Shown: piece after piece, positions 1 to 12,676 of the stretch
Numbering within the stretch: position 1 is the stretch's first letter
Layout of the letters: each line of letters opens with the position of its first letter
Origin: Reticulascus tulasneorum
Taxonomy: Eukaryota; Ascomycota; Sordariomycetes; Glomerellales; Reticulascaceae
DNA length: 64,000 nt
NCBI GenBank assembly: GCA_001557505.1
Contig: LSAX01000013.1
Coordinates: forward strand, 1-64,000
Direction: 5' to 3'
Made by a program: the position numbers and the translations under genes
The notes under the pieces: generated by a model
Databases searched by the model: none
Told to the model about the DNA's origin: nothing
What the model saw: the letters and a program-made list of their open reading frames with translations, nothing else

Positions 1-3000
1 TATAATTAAGATATTATAATATTTATTATTATTATGGTCTAGAAGATCTATCTTTGATTTATTTAATAATTATTTTTTTATCTAAGAAGTTATTTATATA
101 ATCCTTTTTAATTATATAATCTAAAATATATTTTTCTTAAGCGTTTATATTAGTTTTTATATAATATTTTCTTTTACGGAAGAAGATTTTTTTATCTTTA
201 AGGTTAGTTAGTTAGTTTATATATTAGATTAATATATATCTTAACCTTTTATAATAAACATAATAACTTTAACGAAAGAATTTTAAATATTTATTTCCTT
301 AATTACCTTAAAGACTTTTTAAATATTTTCTTTAGATTAATTAGGTATAAAAGATAATCTTTTTTGCGAAATTATATTTAATTATTATTTTCTATAAGTC
401 TTTTTATTTTTTTTTCTGTTTTATAGATATTTTTTTAGTTTTAATATTAGTTTTTAAGATAAGGCTTTTTATTTGTTTAGTAAGTTTATTTATCCTTTTA
501 TTAGATTTCTTTTTTAAAGATGATAATAAATTATTTAATATCTAATTAAGGTTAGTTTATTATTTCTTATTTAATTTCTTTTTGTTTTTATCTAGTTTAA
601 GGTTATTAACTACTTAATTTTTGATCGTTTTATAAAACTTTTTTAGATGTTTAGGTTACCTAAGATTAATAAGGTTATCTAATGATAATTTCTAAGTTAT
701 TTCTTTAAAGATTTTTCTATAGTAAATAGTATATATAACCTTAGTTATCTTTAAGTTAGTTATAACGTTATTATCTATTTTTAAGGTTTTTCGTTTATAA
801 TCTTTGATCTTCCACAAAAGTTTTATTATTTCTCTTAGGTCTTTAATATCTTCTTTTATAACCTTTATTTTTTTAATCTTATTAAGAAGTTTTTATAGCT
901 AATCAAGGTTTATGGTTTTAAACTTTTTTTTAAACGTTATCTTTATTTTTTCTTATATAATATTATTTATAATATATACTTTAAAGATCTCTTTAAACTC
1001 TAAGTTAATATATTTTATTATGTTTTCCTTTTTCTGATTATTAATTTATATAATAAGTTCTATTTAACTTTTATATTTATTTAAAAACTTAATAATCTAA
1101 TTATTTATAAATCTTAAAGTTCTAGATGACCTTAGAAAAATTATCTTTATTGATTATATATAGGTAATCTTACTTTTTGATATTTATTTTTAATTATTAG
1201 TTATTATAATATCTATAAAAGTTTTCTATTGGTTAATATTAATTATAAGCTAAATCAGATTAGATATATATAGGTTATCTAGAAGAGAAAAGAATTAGCT
1301 TATAAAATTATATAGTTATAAAACTTTCTTCTTAGTCTTTTTTAATTTATCTTTAATATTAAAGTTTTTTATAATATTTAGTGGTTATTATAAAGCATAA
1401 TCTTAGATATTTATAAAGGTGTTTTTAGCTTTTATTAACGACCTTAATATAAAGATTCTTAATATTAACGAATTTACTAGATTAAAAGATAAGCTTAATA
1501 GGTTTTTTAAACTTTTTTTCTAATTAGGTTTTAGATTACTTTTTAGTTTTAATATTATATTATTAAAATAAGCTTAATTAAAATAAGCTTATATCTTCTT
1601 AACTATTAGCTATTAGTCTATCTTTGCTAAATATATTATAACCTATCTTATTATTTATATTATTCTTTATATCTAAAAATTTACTATTAAGAAGTTTACC
1701 ATTCTAATCTATAATATAGTAAATTATATTTCATAATCGATTATGTTAATCTTATCTTAGATATTATGTTTTTTTAATATTTATTTAGGTTTGATTAGGT
1801 TTAAACAAATGTTTATATATAATATAGACGTTAGTTATTATCTTTAATAAGGATTAATATTTATATAATAGGTCTTGGCTATATTATAAACTATTAGAGC
1901 CTTAGTCTTCTTAATATTTAATATCTTAAATTTCTTATTAGGATTTTTCTAATTGGTTATAATTTTTATAAGGTTGATATTTTGCTTTTATTAGTTATTA
2001 CGAACGATTATTTTAAAGTCTCTTTTATCTCTTATCTTTAACCTTTTAATCTTAATATAATTTCTAACTAATAAGCTTGTTTACTATATTATTTTTATCT
2101 TATTTATTTTGTATAAAGATAGTGTTTTTTTCAAGGTTTTTAATATTTTTATAGTAATATGTTCTTAATTAGGTTTATCTAAGATTTAGAAACGTAGTTA
2201 TTTGTTGTTAATTAGTGTTTTTTTATGTAAATAAATATAGTTAGATTATTATGTCCGTACTATCTTTTTTATTAATTTATTATTAAAGTTTATAATATAA
2301 TAAGAGTTTTTCTAAGGTTTATAAAGGTATATTTATATAACGATCTAATCTGATCAGGTTAAATTAGTAAATTATAAATTATAAATTATAAACTAAAGAG
2401 AAATAAGGAAATTAATAAATTATAAACTACTTTATATAGTTATTTAGACCTTAATAATATTATAAAAAGTTAGTTTAATATATCTTATAAGAGCTTAATA
2501 TTTATCTATTAGTTTAACGTTAAGTTAACTATTAACCTAATAAGTTATAAGCTTATCTTCGTATATAAGAGATATCTATGATTTATCGAAAACTTATCTT
2601 AATATTTTTATAAGTATATTATATATATATATATTTTATATATAGTTTTAGAAACTAAAAACGATTGTTAATGTTCGTAATAAACGGTAAGCTTATTTTA
2701 GCTTTTTTTTTAACTTGATAATATTTTTTATGTTATTGATAAATAACTAATATATTATCTTATATATTTAAAACTTATTTTATTAACGATATTTGTTTAG
2801 AATATATAGAAATATCCGGTTATAATCTTTTTGATTAGGTCTAATTAGTTTTTCTATAACATAGATCTACTTCTAGATATTATTGAAATTAACCTAGGCT
2901 AGGTTATCTTATAACTATATTATTATAATTACTAAACATTTTAATATATATAACCTAATATAACATACTAAAATAGTAATATCTCGGCCATCTAAATAAC

Positions 3001-3060
3001 TATATAAACATAGAAGATATTCTATCTTTGATTAAAGATAAATAGATCTAATAATATAAT
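1..3060. repeat. Extremely AT-rich, RIP-like decayed block
   Basis: The sequence is almost pure A/T: in the first 60 bases only 9 are G or C and there is no CpA dinucleotide, while TpA is abundant throughout. No reading frame of useful length survives on either strand. This is the expected end product of repeat-induced point mutation (C to T in CpA on both strands) acting on transposons in ascomycetes. Short stretches with long runs of sense codons can be picked out (around 1420-1520), but I could not assign a transposon family. The identity of the original element is unknown. Confidence 0.75.
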
Positions 3061-6000
3061 CAAGGCTTTCATAAAGTAAAAACTTATAAACTTATGATTT
3101 TATAAGATAACTTAATAATGTGAATTTGACAATATCACAAAATATACCTACAAACGTACCTCCAAACATACTAATAAAAGCTACGAAAATAACTAAATAT
3201 AGAAAAGACTGATGATCAACACGTACACAAGCACGTGTTTAGGCCTGATCAGGCCAGCTATGATAGGTTCATGGCAAAACGCATTCACTTTGCCTTACCC
3301 GGTTTCATTATTAACTTTTATAACATTCTAATCAGCTTCATATTTAACAACTTTAGCTTTAGAAGTATATTATTAGATCTTATAGAAACCGCTATGAAGA
3401 TGTAAATCGACGTCTAAACACACTGATTCTATCGTATACATAACTTTTCAACATCTTATATACTTTTAAGCTAGAAATTTTGGCCTGTTAACTTATTCAA
3501 CACATTTATTTAACTAAAATTTCTAACCTAGAACCAGTAACAAATTTCTTCTCATAATATCATAATATTTATTATATTATTAAAAAGACTTAAGTATATA
3601 AAAAAAGAGCGACCAAGTGCTAGATAACGATTAACAGTTAGATAAGTGAAATATTACATTAATAAAACCTTAAGAATATATTATAATTATCATTTATCGC
3701 TTAGGATATATAATCCCCTGTTCGTCCGTAAGTTAACAATAAAGCTAGAAACCATATCATTCTTTATATCTTATATACACTTTCTTATTATAAAAATATA
3801 GATTTTTAAGATAAAAATTAAAGTTTAAATGTTAGTTTAATCTGTAAATAAAGTAACCTATTAAGTTAAAGAACAACTCTAAAATCAGCTCGTTTACAGC
3901 TAGATTATATAGACGTTAATAAGACGGGGTTTTACAGTAAAAGCTAGGCCTCATATTATAAACGATAAACAAGTTTATAAGAGAAATTAAAAACTTCTAT
4001 TAGAGAGGATGTCTAATTATAAATACTATCTCGTCTAGATATAAACCTTATCTATTCGTCTTTAACCTCTTTAATAATAATTACGCAAAGAGTTTCTCCC
4101 GCCCGCCACGGAGAGGCAGACAAAGTAGGTAAGATAAGAATAATTATAAAGGATATTATAATAATATTTATAAAATAATAATATTTACGATAAATGCCGC
4201 CACTATATACCTAACAACAGCCTTTCCACCTTTAGCTGCCTAAACAGTTATCAATTTAAGGTAAACATCCTCCTCCGCCACCGCCGCTAACTTTTTAACC
4301 AAACGGACCAAGGTCCGCCGGTGCCATCGCCTCTCTCTATCGTTACTCACCGCCGCGAAGTCGTCAATCACAGCCATGATAGCCACCACCAACTCTATCG
4401 TTATCATCATCGTCGTTATTATTATTAATATTAATATAAAAGGTCAGAGTTCCAACTTAGGAAGAAGGTGTTATGTTTATACCATGACATAAAAGATCCT
4501 CTTTCCGCACAGGTATTCTTGACTTTGGGAACACCTATCCAAAGAAAAGTAACATAGGAAAGACCAAACTGCACTAGCACTAGCAAGTATAATATATTAC
4601 CTGGCAAAAGTCGTAACATAGCCTGCCTTTATAAGTTAAGGATAGATCTATATAAGACTTAAGCTTTACATCTTTAGTAAAATCAAAGTTATTATGATAA
4701 GATTAACCTTAAGCAGATAGATAGATATTATCTTATTAACGATAAATATAACCCTATCCTTTAACGTTTAATATTTCCAAGCTATAACACTTATAGACCT
4801 TAGCACGAAAGGTTTACAGCACTACATTATAAATAATATATAACAGCTATAAGAAGTTAGCAAACCAAGGTATATTATGACAGCTCTCCCCTGAAAGAGA
4901 CTTACGAAAGAAAAGAAACCACATTAAGAAAGGTAAGCGGCTCGACCTCGACTTTCCATAGATGTCACGACTAAAAAGACTATATTAAGATAGCCTTTGC
5001 TAATATCCTAATAACATTGCTAATATTAACCCCTACACGCATTATAATAGGTATATCCTAGTCATATCATATCGCCTTCTAACCTAGTTACCTACTTTAC
5101 TCCTTTAGCATTTTACCATATATTACAACAAGTTTACATTCCTGGTCTAAATGACTTACGTAAATCAGTTGGTCACATCTACCTCTATTTCTTAGTCTAA
5201 AGATCTTTCTGGATCTTATATTCTCTAAAATATTAACGCTTAAAGTAAGGTGATAGATATACGTTAATAAAAACGAAACTAGTACTATCTTGTTATTTTA
5301 CGTTTAAAGGTAACCTCTATCTATCCTGACCTGTTAAGAAGTTTCTTAGAGCTACTACTTATTTACAGGTTTCTTTAGAATATATTATCACGTTTTACTA
5401 CCTATGATGCCGCCAGACAAAGACGTCGATTTTAACATCCAAAACCATAAGATCCGTTTACAGTAATACAAGGTCGGTATCATGTCCAAGACCATCCATC
5501 AATAGACCGCCACCTAATGAAATTAGATTTACGAAATTTAAACTTAGGGGTTCGCCTTGCTATGACAAATCGTTCTTATTATCTAAGCTCTATTTATAAG
5601 GCTCGTTTTCTAAGATTATCTACGTAACTAGATTAAAAACTAAATCTTTAAGCAGCAAATATCGATATATATAAGTTCCGTTAGAATAGAAAATTTCTAC
5701 CTTCGTCTCCGTAAAAGGAATAACGTTATATGTAAAAGTTAAATATAAGTGTTTCTAGGTTATTTTGCTCTACTTAGTAATAATCCACGCCTCAGCTACC
5801 ATAGCCTCTTCAGAGCTCTTCTAGATGATATTAGCCTAACCATCTTCATAACTATGCTAGAAGATATATACGCGGCTATCCTGTCCGTCAAGGTAGGTAT
5901 TTTAAAACTCGATGATTTCTAGTTAGGAAAATAATAAAGCTGCTTTAGCTACAAAGATTATTAACGATTTGAAATATTATCTGCTTTTAACTAAGCTTAA

Positions 6001-7160
6001 GAGTAAATAACGCAAGATTATACGTTTTAAAGAGCTCTTAAGTATCTTAGATAATTCCCTTAGTCTAATTATAAACCAAACAAAGGTAGCTATGTCCATC
6101 TACCATGGTGGGTAGAACCGTTCCAGTCGTTGGGAAAGCGTTGCCATCTCCCGAGGCAAGTAGGCTTAAGCACGTAGAGAAATTTTAGATCTTACTTCCT
6201 CAAGATCATCACCATGCTCAATTTTAGGGATTTCCTACTACGTAAAAGAGAGTTAGCGCAATGTTTTCAGCAAAGAGGGTAGTAAATATAATTAGAAGCC
6301 TGGGAAAAGGGCGTTAGCTTCATCAGATATTTGCCGTAAAGACTAGTCCGCGTTTCATACCTTAATTAAAAGAAATTTACTTATAAGGTTCTAGGGAAAT
6401 AGTTCTCTCGAAGTGGAACCATTCTAATATTATAAAGCTTCGACCAAATAGCCAAGATAATATCCCTACGTGAATGGCCCTACGAAACTATCTATATATA
6501 ATTAGTCCTTTTAATCATAGGCACGGTAGGAAGACTTAAATATTAACTAATAAAGCGGCCTTACTTACCTCTTCGTAATTCTAAACAGAGCGGAGACCTC
6601 TATACCTTTTTGATATTCTTACGGTGTAATAGCAGAGGGTAGCCGCGATAAAGCTGACGGCTAAACAGATTAATAATATTTATCTGATGGAAATTAATTA
6701 TATTAGATATAAGATCTAAGTCTTCTGCGAATTGAAATGGATAATAGTCCTTGATTTCGTATTAGTTAAACCGATGCTCTATATCGCTAGGCGAGGAAGC
6801 AGACAGTATTAATGCCAGCCCGTCTTTCCCATACCTCGCGGGATCCTAGAGTTCGAAGGTCCTTAGTAGGGACTAAATATACGTTATAAATATCATATTA
6901 TTATTATGAAGGTTGATTAGCACCGGAGTATATTAATAAACAGAGTTAGAGATATAAATACCTAATATACTAATATTTTGTTACCTTATTCTCCAGGTCA
7001 TCATAATTAGGACATTCGTACTTTAAGAGTTAAACCTAAAACCAGAGTTTTCAGATATACCTTAAGCGAATATCATTTCATCTGATGATTATATCAAACT
7101 CGCTAAGAAAGTTAGGATTAAAGACAAGACGCCGAAATAAATAAATCTCAAAGAAGACCT
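3061..7160. repeat. Moderately AT-rich decayed sequence, probable mutated mobile element
   Basis: G+C content rises in patches (for example the CCG/CGC-rich stretch near 4260-4380 and around 6100-6180), but frames remain full of stops in all six directions. The longest open stretch is a 62-codon minus-strand frame at 4431-4619 with no recognisable product. The mixture of TpA-rich text and islands of normal base composition looks like a less heavily mutated, older or chimeric repeat. No terminal repeats or target-site duplications were identified by eye. Nothing here can be called a gene. Confidence 0.5.
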
Positions 7161-7945
7161 ACCATTCCTAACATACTATAATGAACCAAGCCACCTTTAG
7201 AAAGCTTAGGCCGTTATATCGCCTCCTAGAGATGGATAAGACTACCAAGCTCAGTATTATTCGGCGTATTTCGACTAGCAGTAAGGCCTACGAAGCGGTC
7301 TTAGTAATTAATGATAGCGACTCGACCTACACGGGGTCGGTCGCCACATCCGTCACGACGGGAGACATAGTCCAGAAGCGGATATTTCTACAGCTACGGA
7401 CTAGAAACGATATATTCTGAAATAAGAAAATAGATAGGATTCTTCCTCAAGGTAAGCGCCGGGAGATTAAATTTCAAACTTATTTGATTTAATTCTATAT
7501 GAATTTAGTCACGTCCCATTACTACATAGAAGTTCAGGAAGCTTACTATGTCGAAAGGGGTCTTTCGAATAGAAATTTTGAGCCGTCCTAGGTTCGAAAA
7601 GCCGCAGAAGACACCGAGACATATAGCAGTAAGCAAATTTGGCATGCAATATTCCATGGCAGCTGGTCTGGTTGTTCCGTTTCCATGGGAAACCTTCGCC
7701 TTAAAGTTACTACAGCAAGATGACTCCTCGCCAGTTCCCCGTGATCAGAAAAACTCTGTTGGCTAGGCTCGACGCAGAGCCGCGTATATAAATGGAAGTG
7801 CAGTTGGCCATGTTCAGGTTGTTCACTCGAGTCCACCAAGCATCGTGCTCTTCGATCTTCGACATCTCTGCCTATCATGAAATCTGCTTTCGGAGGCCTG
7901 GCCTACTCCTTGCGCAGCACGCCTCTAATACACTGCAGAAGCTTG
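7161..7945. other. Transition zone between AT-rich block and gene space, no gene recognised
   Basis: Base composition returns to near-normal. Open frames of 79 codons (7181-7420, +), 72 codons (7548-7766, +) and 96 codons (7588-7878, -) exist. None shows a family motif, and the last two overlap each other on opposite strands. The 7181-7420 frame, which encodes several dipeptide runs of charged and Thr/Ser residues, may be a scrap of a mobile element. I would not annotate any of them as coding. Confidence 0.4.
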
Positions 7946-8523
7946 CTACATGGGAGTTTTAGAAAGAAAAAAAGTGTCGCGCAGTGCTGTGAGACCCCAA
8001 CCAGGCACAAATATCAGCCATCTACCTAGGGGACGACCACAAGTATGGGGTAACACCAGACCACTTCTACTCGTCTTCTTGGGCGCTTCTTCCAGTACTC
8101 GGGCTAGGGAATCAGGCACCTTTGCATGACTCACTTGATGCACTGGGGTGTCGATTGCGCCGCTATGCAAGCTGTTAGCATCCAGTCGTTTGGAACTTAG
8201 TCGACACTCAATAGGAGTCTCACGGTAAGATGCAATTAAATCTAGCTTCTGTCTTCTCAATAAGTTCTTGCACTGCCGTCGATTCGTCACATCGACAGAG
8301 TGGCACAATAATTTTATTCTAAAACCAAATCGTTAAAACGGACTTTCAGGCCTGTCCCATTCAAACAGAACATTCCGATTCTACCTCCTTCAGCAAGCAG
8401 TGTTTTGATTATGGCCAGACCCATGCCTGGGGCAGAGCCAACCACAAAGATAACCTTGGTTATGAAACAGAAGGCTATTCCTAGGTTCGAGTTTGGAGAA
8501 CAGGCTTGCGAGTGATTGTTCAA
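7946..8523 (-). pseudogene. Short-chain dehydrogenase/reductase (SDR) relic
   Basis: Two frames on the minus strand carry pieces of one SDR protein. The 8523-8314 frame holds the N-terminal Rossmann unit: a hydrophobic strand followed by VGSAPGMG, which corresponds to the TGxxxGxG cofactor loop with the Thr replaced, then a stop. The 8308-7946 frame continues with VDVTNRRQCKNLL, which fits the acidic D-V strand after beta-4, and then jumps to GAIDTPVHQ, the P-G-x-I-x-T region normally found near residue 190 of classical SDRs. The NNAG strand and the Ser-Tyr-Lys catalytic block are absent. The gene has therefore suffered at least one frameshift or stop and an internal deletion of roughly a hundred codons or more. 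The tail after AKVPD also looks frameshifted. It sits between the RIP-like block and the first intact gene, so decay by local mutation is likely. The family assignment is fairly sure; the substrate is unknown. Confidence 0.65.
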
Positions 8524-8811
8524 AAAGTTACCATATTATTTCTATTTCATGCTTTTTATTTTCAACAAATTATTAGGAGGCCCAAAAAAAAGAAGGTAGT
8601 CGTCCACTACCTGGTTAATTATAAGATCGGGCACTCACCTGCACGAAAGCACGGTCACATGACGAGCGGAACCGTGCTTTGTAAGAGGAACGCCAGCAAG
8701 TGCAGCGAAATTCAACGTCAAGCCGGGTTGGTCGGTTCTGCTGTCAGGCTAAGGTTCCACCATTTCACTTCTTTTCACCTTTAAGATGAGGACAGCCGCA
8801 TACGATTCACG

Positions 8812-10142
8812 ATGATACAAGTCCATAGCAAGCATCCTGCTACTGGCAGTCACCAGGCGAAGCCGAACAGCCATCCCCAGCATGCCGACCCTTCCCCCCG
8901 CTCTCTATACGATATATGTCTTGCGCTGAAGGAGAAGCTTGATGCATTTCTCGCTGAGGAGCAGGAAGAGCCTCTACTTCGAAATGTACAGGTAAGATTA
9001 CGCGTATCGATGGAGGTTGTCGAACAAACATTGAAAGAATATCGGTACATCTTTTTACCTTATACATTCTTCAGATGAGATCTCAATGGGGTATTAACGC
9101 TCTACACACAGAATTGACCAAATTGCTATCTCTTGGAACGGAGGTAAAGACTGTAGGTCAAATTCTTTGTAGTGGACAGTTTGGGAACCTTGGCAAATCC
9201 TAGATCCCGGGACAGTATCTATAAACTACAACCTTTCCCAATAATCCCCTTCGCGCCTTAGTCGATACTGACTCTGTCCGGACTCAAAGGCCTGGTAATG
9301 CTTGTCATCCTGCTGGCTTCCATGACCCGCTACTTCTCCCGCTCCGAGTCAGGTTCCAGTATGGGCATGTCGGACAGATCTGCCAACTCTACGCCGCTGC
9401 CCGAAAAACTTCATGCTGTCTATATCGTCTCGACACACCCGTTTTCCGAGGTTGATGACTTTGTAGCATCATCCAGCTCAGCATATCATCTAGACACTGC
9501 GCGATTCGTGTTACCGATGAAAGAAGGGCTAGAGGTATTCCTAAAGCAGAACCCCCAAATTGAAGCGATTTTCGTGGGAACCCGGAGGACCGATCCGCAT
9601 GGCGAGAAATTGAAATATTTTGATCCGACCGACGCTGGGTGGCCAAGCGTAATGCGGTTGCATCCAGTTCTGGACTGGCGCCTAGGTATGTATCATGAGC
9701 AACATTTCGGCAACAGCCTCAGAGCCGTTGGTCTGTCACATTTAACATGATCTGATCACGGGAATGACTAGCGGAGATTTGGGCAGTAAGTTTCAGCACC
9801 CAGCCCTCTAGTGATTCGAGGAGCCGAAAAAGAAGTTAAAGAAAGAGGACAACAAAGCAAGTGGGGAGGTTCGGTGGAATACGGCGCTGACCAAATCCCG
9901 TAGTTCATCCGGCATTTGGAGGTTCCGTACTGCTCTCTATACGACCAGGTAAATTGGGTCCAACAAGGCGGCGAGCGGAAGAGTGCTTATCAATAGTTTC
10001 AAAGGGATATACGAGTCTGGGCGGGAAATTAGACACCGGCCCGAACCCACGGTTAAAGAAGGATGATGGGAGCGTAGAAGAGTTTCGACCTGCTTACGAG
10101 TTGATGGAAGATGATGAAGAACGGCTGGGCCGGCATGGATAA
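8812..10142 (+). CDS. FAD1: FAD synthetase (FMN adenylyltransferase), 288 aa, six exons
   Basis: Predicted to transfer AMP from ATP to FMN to make FAD, in the PAPS-reductase-like fold used by fungal Fad1. Exons: 8812-9044, 9112-9152, 9290-9685, 9772-9785, 9904-9948, 10005-10142. All junction phases agree and give 288 residues, a normal length. Visible motifs are the PP-loop SWNGGKDC (residues 85-92), GTRRTDPHG (188-196) followed by FDPTDAGWPS, HPVLDW, the AEIWA plus FIRHLEVPYC segment (224-238), GYTSLGG (244-250) and the closing FRPAYEL...DDEERLGR. Exon 4 is only 14 nt and supplies AEIWA between HPVLDWRL and FIRHL; without it the conserved helix would be missing. Introns have CTGAC or TTAAC branch sites. 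The gene is convergent with the GH17 gene and is the first intact gene after the decayed block. Intron borders are inferred, not transcript-proven. Confidence 0.9.
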
Positions 10143-11281
10143 TGATCTACACGCCCCAAAGCCGTTGCGCCGGTTGGATTCGACAAGGTGCCTAGTAGGA
10201 TCCTGCCTTCTTGAAGACGGTCAGATAGAAAAGAGAATAGGAAGCACTGGGGAGAATCCCCTTGGATCTATCGATTGTTTGTGACTGTTCATCCTGTTTT
10301 CCATTGCCGGTTCATTCCTAGGTAGTCAGCTGTTTTTCCTTTCCCTCCATGGTGTGGCTGCTAGATGTTACCATCATGAGCACATGCTACCTCCCAGCTG
10401 TTATTACGGCTAGCGACAGAGGCGTGGAGAATGCGAATTGGGCCGATATAATGCTAGGAGATATTGTTCATCTCGCCTAGCTGAGGAGAATATGCCTAGT
10501 AAGTCTGGTAGCCCCGAGCGCATCTACCTTCTGAAAGAAGGCTCAACTTCCTAGTAGTGCTCTGCTACGGGTGCATGGCACCCATTTGGGCAACTTAATT
10601 TGTTCTTCTGATCAATTTGGCAAATTTTGATGTGCACATCATGTGTATTCTTCTTTCTCAGCTCACTGCACGTTTCATGCCCATGATGGACGAGATGGAC
10701 CGTGGTGGTTTGAACCACAAAGTCTGCCCCAGTCAACATTGTGGAGGCAATATCGACATAACGTCAGTTTTCAAAGGAAGGGTGTTGTGTCTTGTTGCGG
10801 AGCTCTCCGTATCAACGTTGCAAGTGCTTCCCAGACTTAACTTGCACCGAATGCCGGTGACCTCGTGATGCGTTCTTATCTCATTTTGAAGACTTGCTTC
10901 CGCGATGGGAACTGTCAAGGCAAGCGTCAAGTCTGTCAAGTCCATCGATCCTTGACTTGATTCACCTGGGCTTGAATTTGTTGAGGTCATATGCGAGTCT
11001 CATCTGCCAAGTAGAGCAAGTGGCTCGAGACATAGGCTTGTTACTTATTTATCACCATTAGAGGTTACACGGCACATTTGAATTCCGTCGCAAGACACGA
11101 TCAAGATCAAACCAAGAAAGGTCCCAGCTGCTGTGTTGAGCCATATGATCGAGCCTCTTTGGGATTACTCTATCTCGAATCACAAACGAGGCGCAACATG
11201 AGTGTAGGGAATGTGGTAAGACTATCCCAGCCGCAAAATCCTTTCTTCTTTCCATTTCTTTGGGGGACTGACGCAGGCGTC
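10143..11281. other. Intergenic between convergent FAD1 and GH17 genes
   Basis: About 1.1 kb holding the 3' flanks of both genes. Several small overlapping frames (for example 10617-10868 + and 10733-10990 -) have no family features. I see no RNA gene or repeat. Confidence 0.5.
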
Positions 11282-12676
11282 TCATTTATCTGCTGCCGAA
11301 AACACTCCACCGATTCCCCAGTACCTCTCTGCGAAGAAGGTCCCGGCTTCTGCAGGCTTCCAAAGGTCGTTAAATGCCGAGAAAAGGATAACGTCATCTG
11401 GTTTATCTGAAAACGCTGCTCTAATGGAGTCGAGAGCAAGTTTCTGCTGGCTGAGCCCCGGAACAGCTTCCCCATTGCTGCTGCCCTGCCATGGCCAACC
11501 AGTTTCCGTGACAACCACACGTTTATTTCTGTTTGCGAGCTTAGACTTGACCCTGGCAACGGCGGCTTGCACGAAGTCACCGGCATCGCCTGCTGTTGTA
11601 TTGCCGTCGAAGAATGGGTGGACATTGATTGCACAGTAGTCGGAGAGGTCGCATAGTTCGGGATGGTCTTGCACTGCAACGAAGGTGTCTACGGTGACAA
11701 CAGGACCGAGATATCCGGCAGCCCTGAGTAGTTGTCTAGCTTTCCCTACGGCTGTAGTAACGTCCTGGGAAGTTGCCTGGCCGTTATTGACTAGCTCGTT
11801 GCCCACGCTGACAGTGTCCACGACCGACCAGTCGTCTTTGACAGCAGACACGATTTCTGATACCTGCTTCTCGACGGGATCCAACTCAAAAAGACCTAGG
11901 AACAACTTCAGACCGGCCTTTTTAGCGGCCGAATAAGCATGAGCCACCTGGCCGCAGTCGGTACCATAGATCCGAACAACAGAGTATGTGCCTTCAAAGG
12001 TAGAGAAGTCGGCCTCCACCTGCTCCGCAGATTTGCAATTCCCAGCGGCGTTATACGGTGCGTATGCGATACCATAAAGATCGTGGGACCCACTGGATGT
12101 GGAGCTCTGGCTCGGAGCAGCAGTTTCAGGATCAGATGTCTTGGTAAAGGCATCCGAGGTCGTAACAGAGGTTGCCCTAGCACGTGTAGTTGTATCTGGC
12201 AATGCGGTTGATTCCGGAGATCTTGAAGTGAACTGCAGAGTGGACTGCGGAGTTGACGGCAGGGTGGATTGCGAAGTGGACGGCAAGGTGGACGGTAGGG
12301 TGGACTGTGAAGTGGACGGTAGGGTGGACTGTGAAGTGGACGGCAGGGTAGATTGCAGGATGGGCTGCATGGTGCGCGGAGGTGGAAGGAACATGACGGC
12401 TTCAGTTGCTGTCCGTATCGGGACCCCGTGTTTGTTCACATAGACAATGGCTTGAGGGACCTCCGTAGGCGCGTTAACCGACGAATCGATGACCGTCATT
12501 TGGGCCTTTTTGTGAGATTCCCTTTTTCCGTGACCATGGCCATCATGGTTTTCTGCGATGTTAACTCAGTTACAGTATGCAAGACATGAGGCTGAGATCA
12601 ACACACCTATAGGTTTACACACAACTGTGCCTAGCAGGGTGAGAACGGCTGCGGCCGAAATACAGCCTGGCTTCAT
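11282..12676 (-). CDS. Secreted GH17 beta-1,3-glucanase/glucanosyltransferase, 446 aa
   Basis: Exons 12676-12607 and 12552-11282 (minus strand), joined in phase through a GTGTGT donor and a TCGCAG acceptor. The first exon encodes a signal peptide (hydrophobic core AAAVLTLLGTVVC), and the mature start carries a His/Gly stretch and a KR dibasic site at residues 33-34, consistent with Kex2-type processing. A Ser/Thr/Pro linker with tandem QSTLPSTS units spans about residues 90-130. The C-terminal catalytic domain begins at DLYGIAYAPYN and has the GH17 acid/base Glu in SVGNEL (E276) and the nucleophile Glu in TETGWP (E373). This resembles the Scw4/Scw10/Bgl2 group that trims or remodels wall beta-1,3-glucan. 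No GPI signal is seen at the C-terminus (ends GGVFSAADK), so it is likely secreted or wall-bound. A start at 12499 would lose the signal peptide, so the two-exon model is preferred. Confidence 0.92.
12236..12355 (-). repeat. 24-bp in-frame tandem repeat in the GH17 linker
   Basis: On the minus strand, five imperfect copies of an eight-codon unit reading Q-S-T-L-P-S-T-S run back to back, with one copy extended by four codons and the last diverging to QSTLQFTS. They form a Ser/Thr/Pro-rich, probably O-mannosylated stalk before the catalytic domain. Such repeats commonly vary in copy number. Confidence 0.85.

Noticed and set aside
7181..7420. 79-codon frame at the edge of the AT-rich block as a gene
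   Set aside because: No motif, no plausible exon partners, and it borders decayed repeat sequence.
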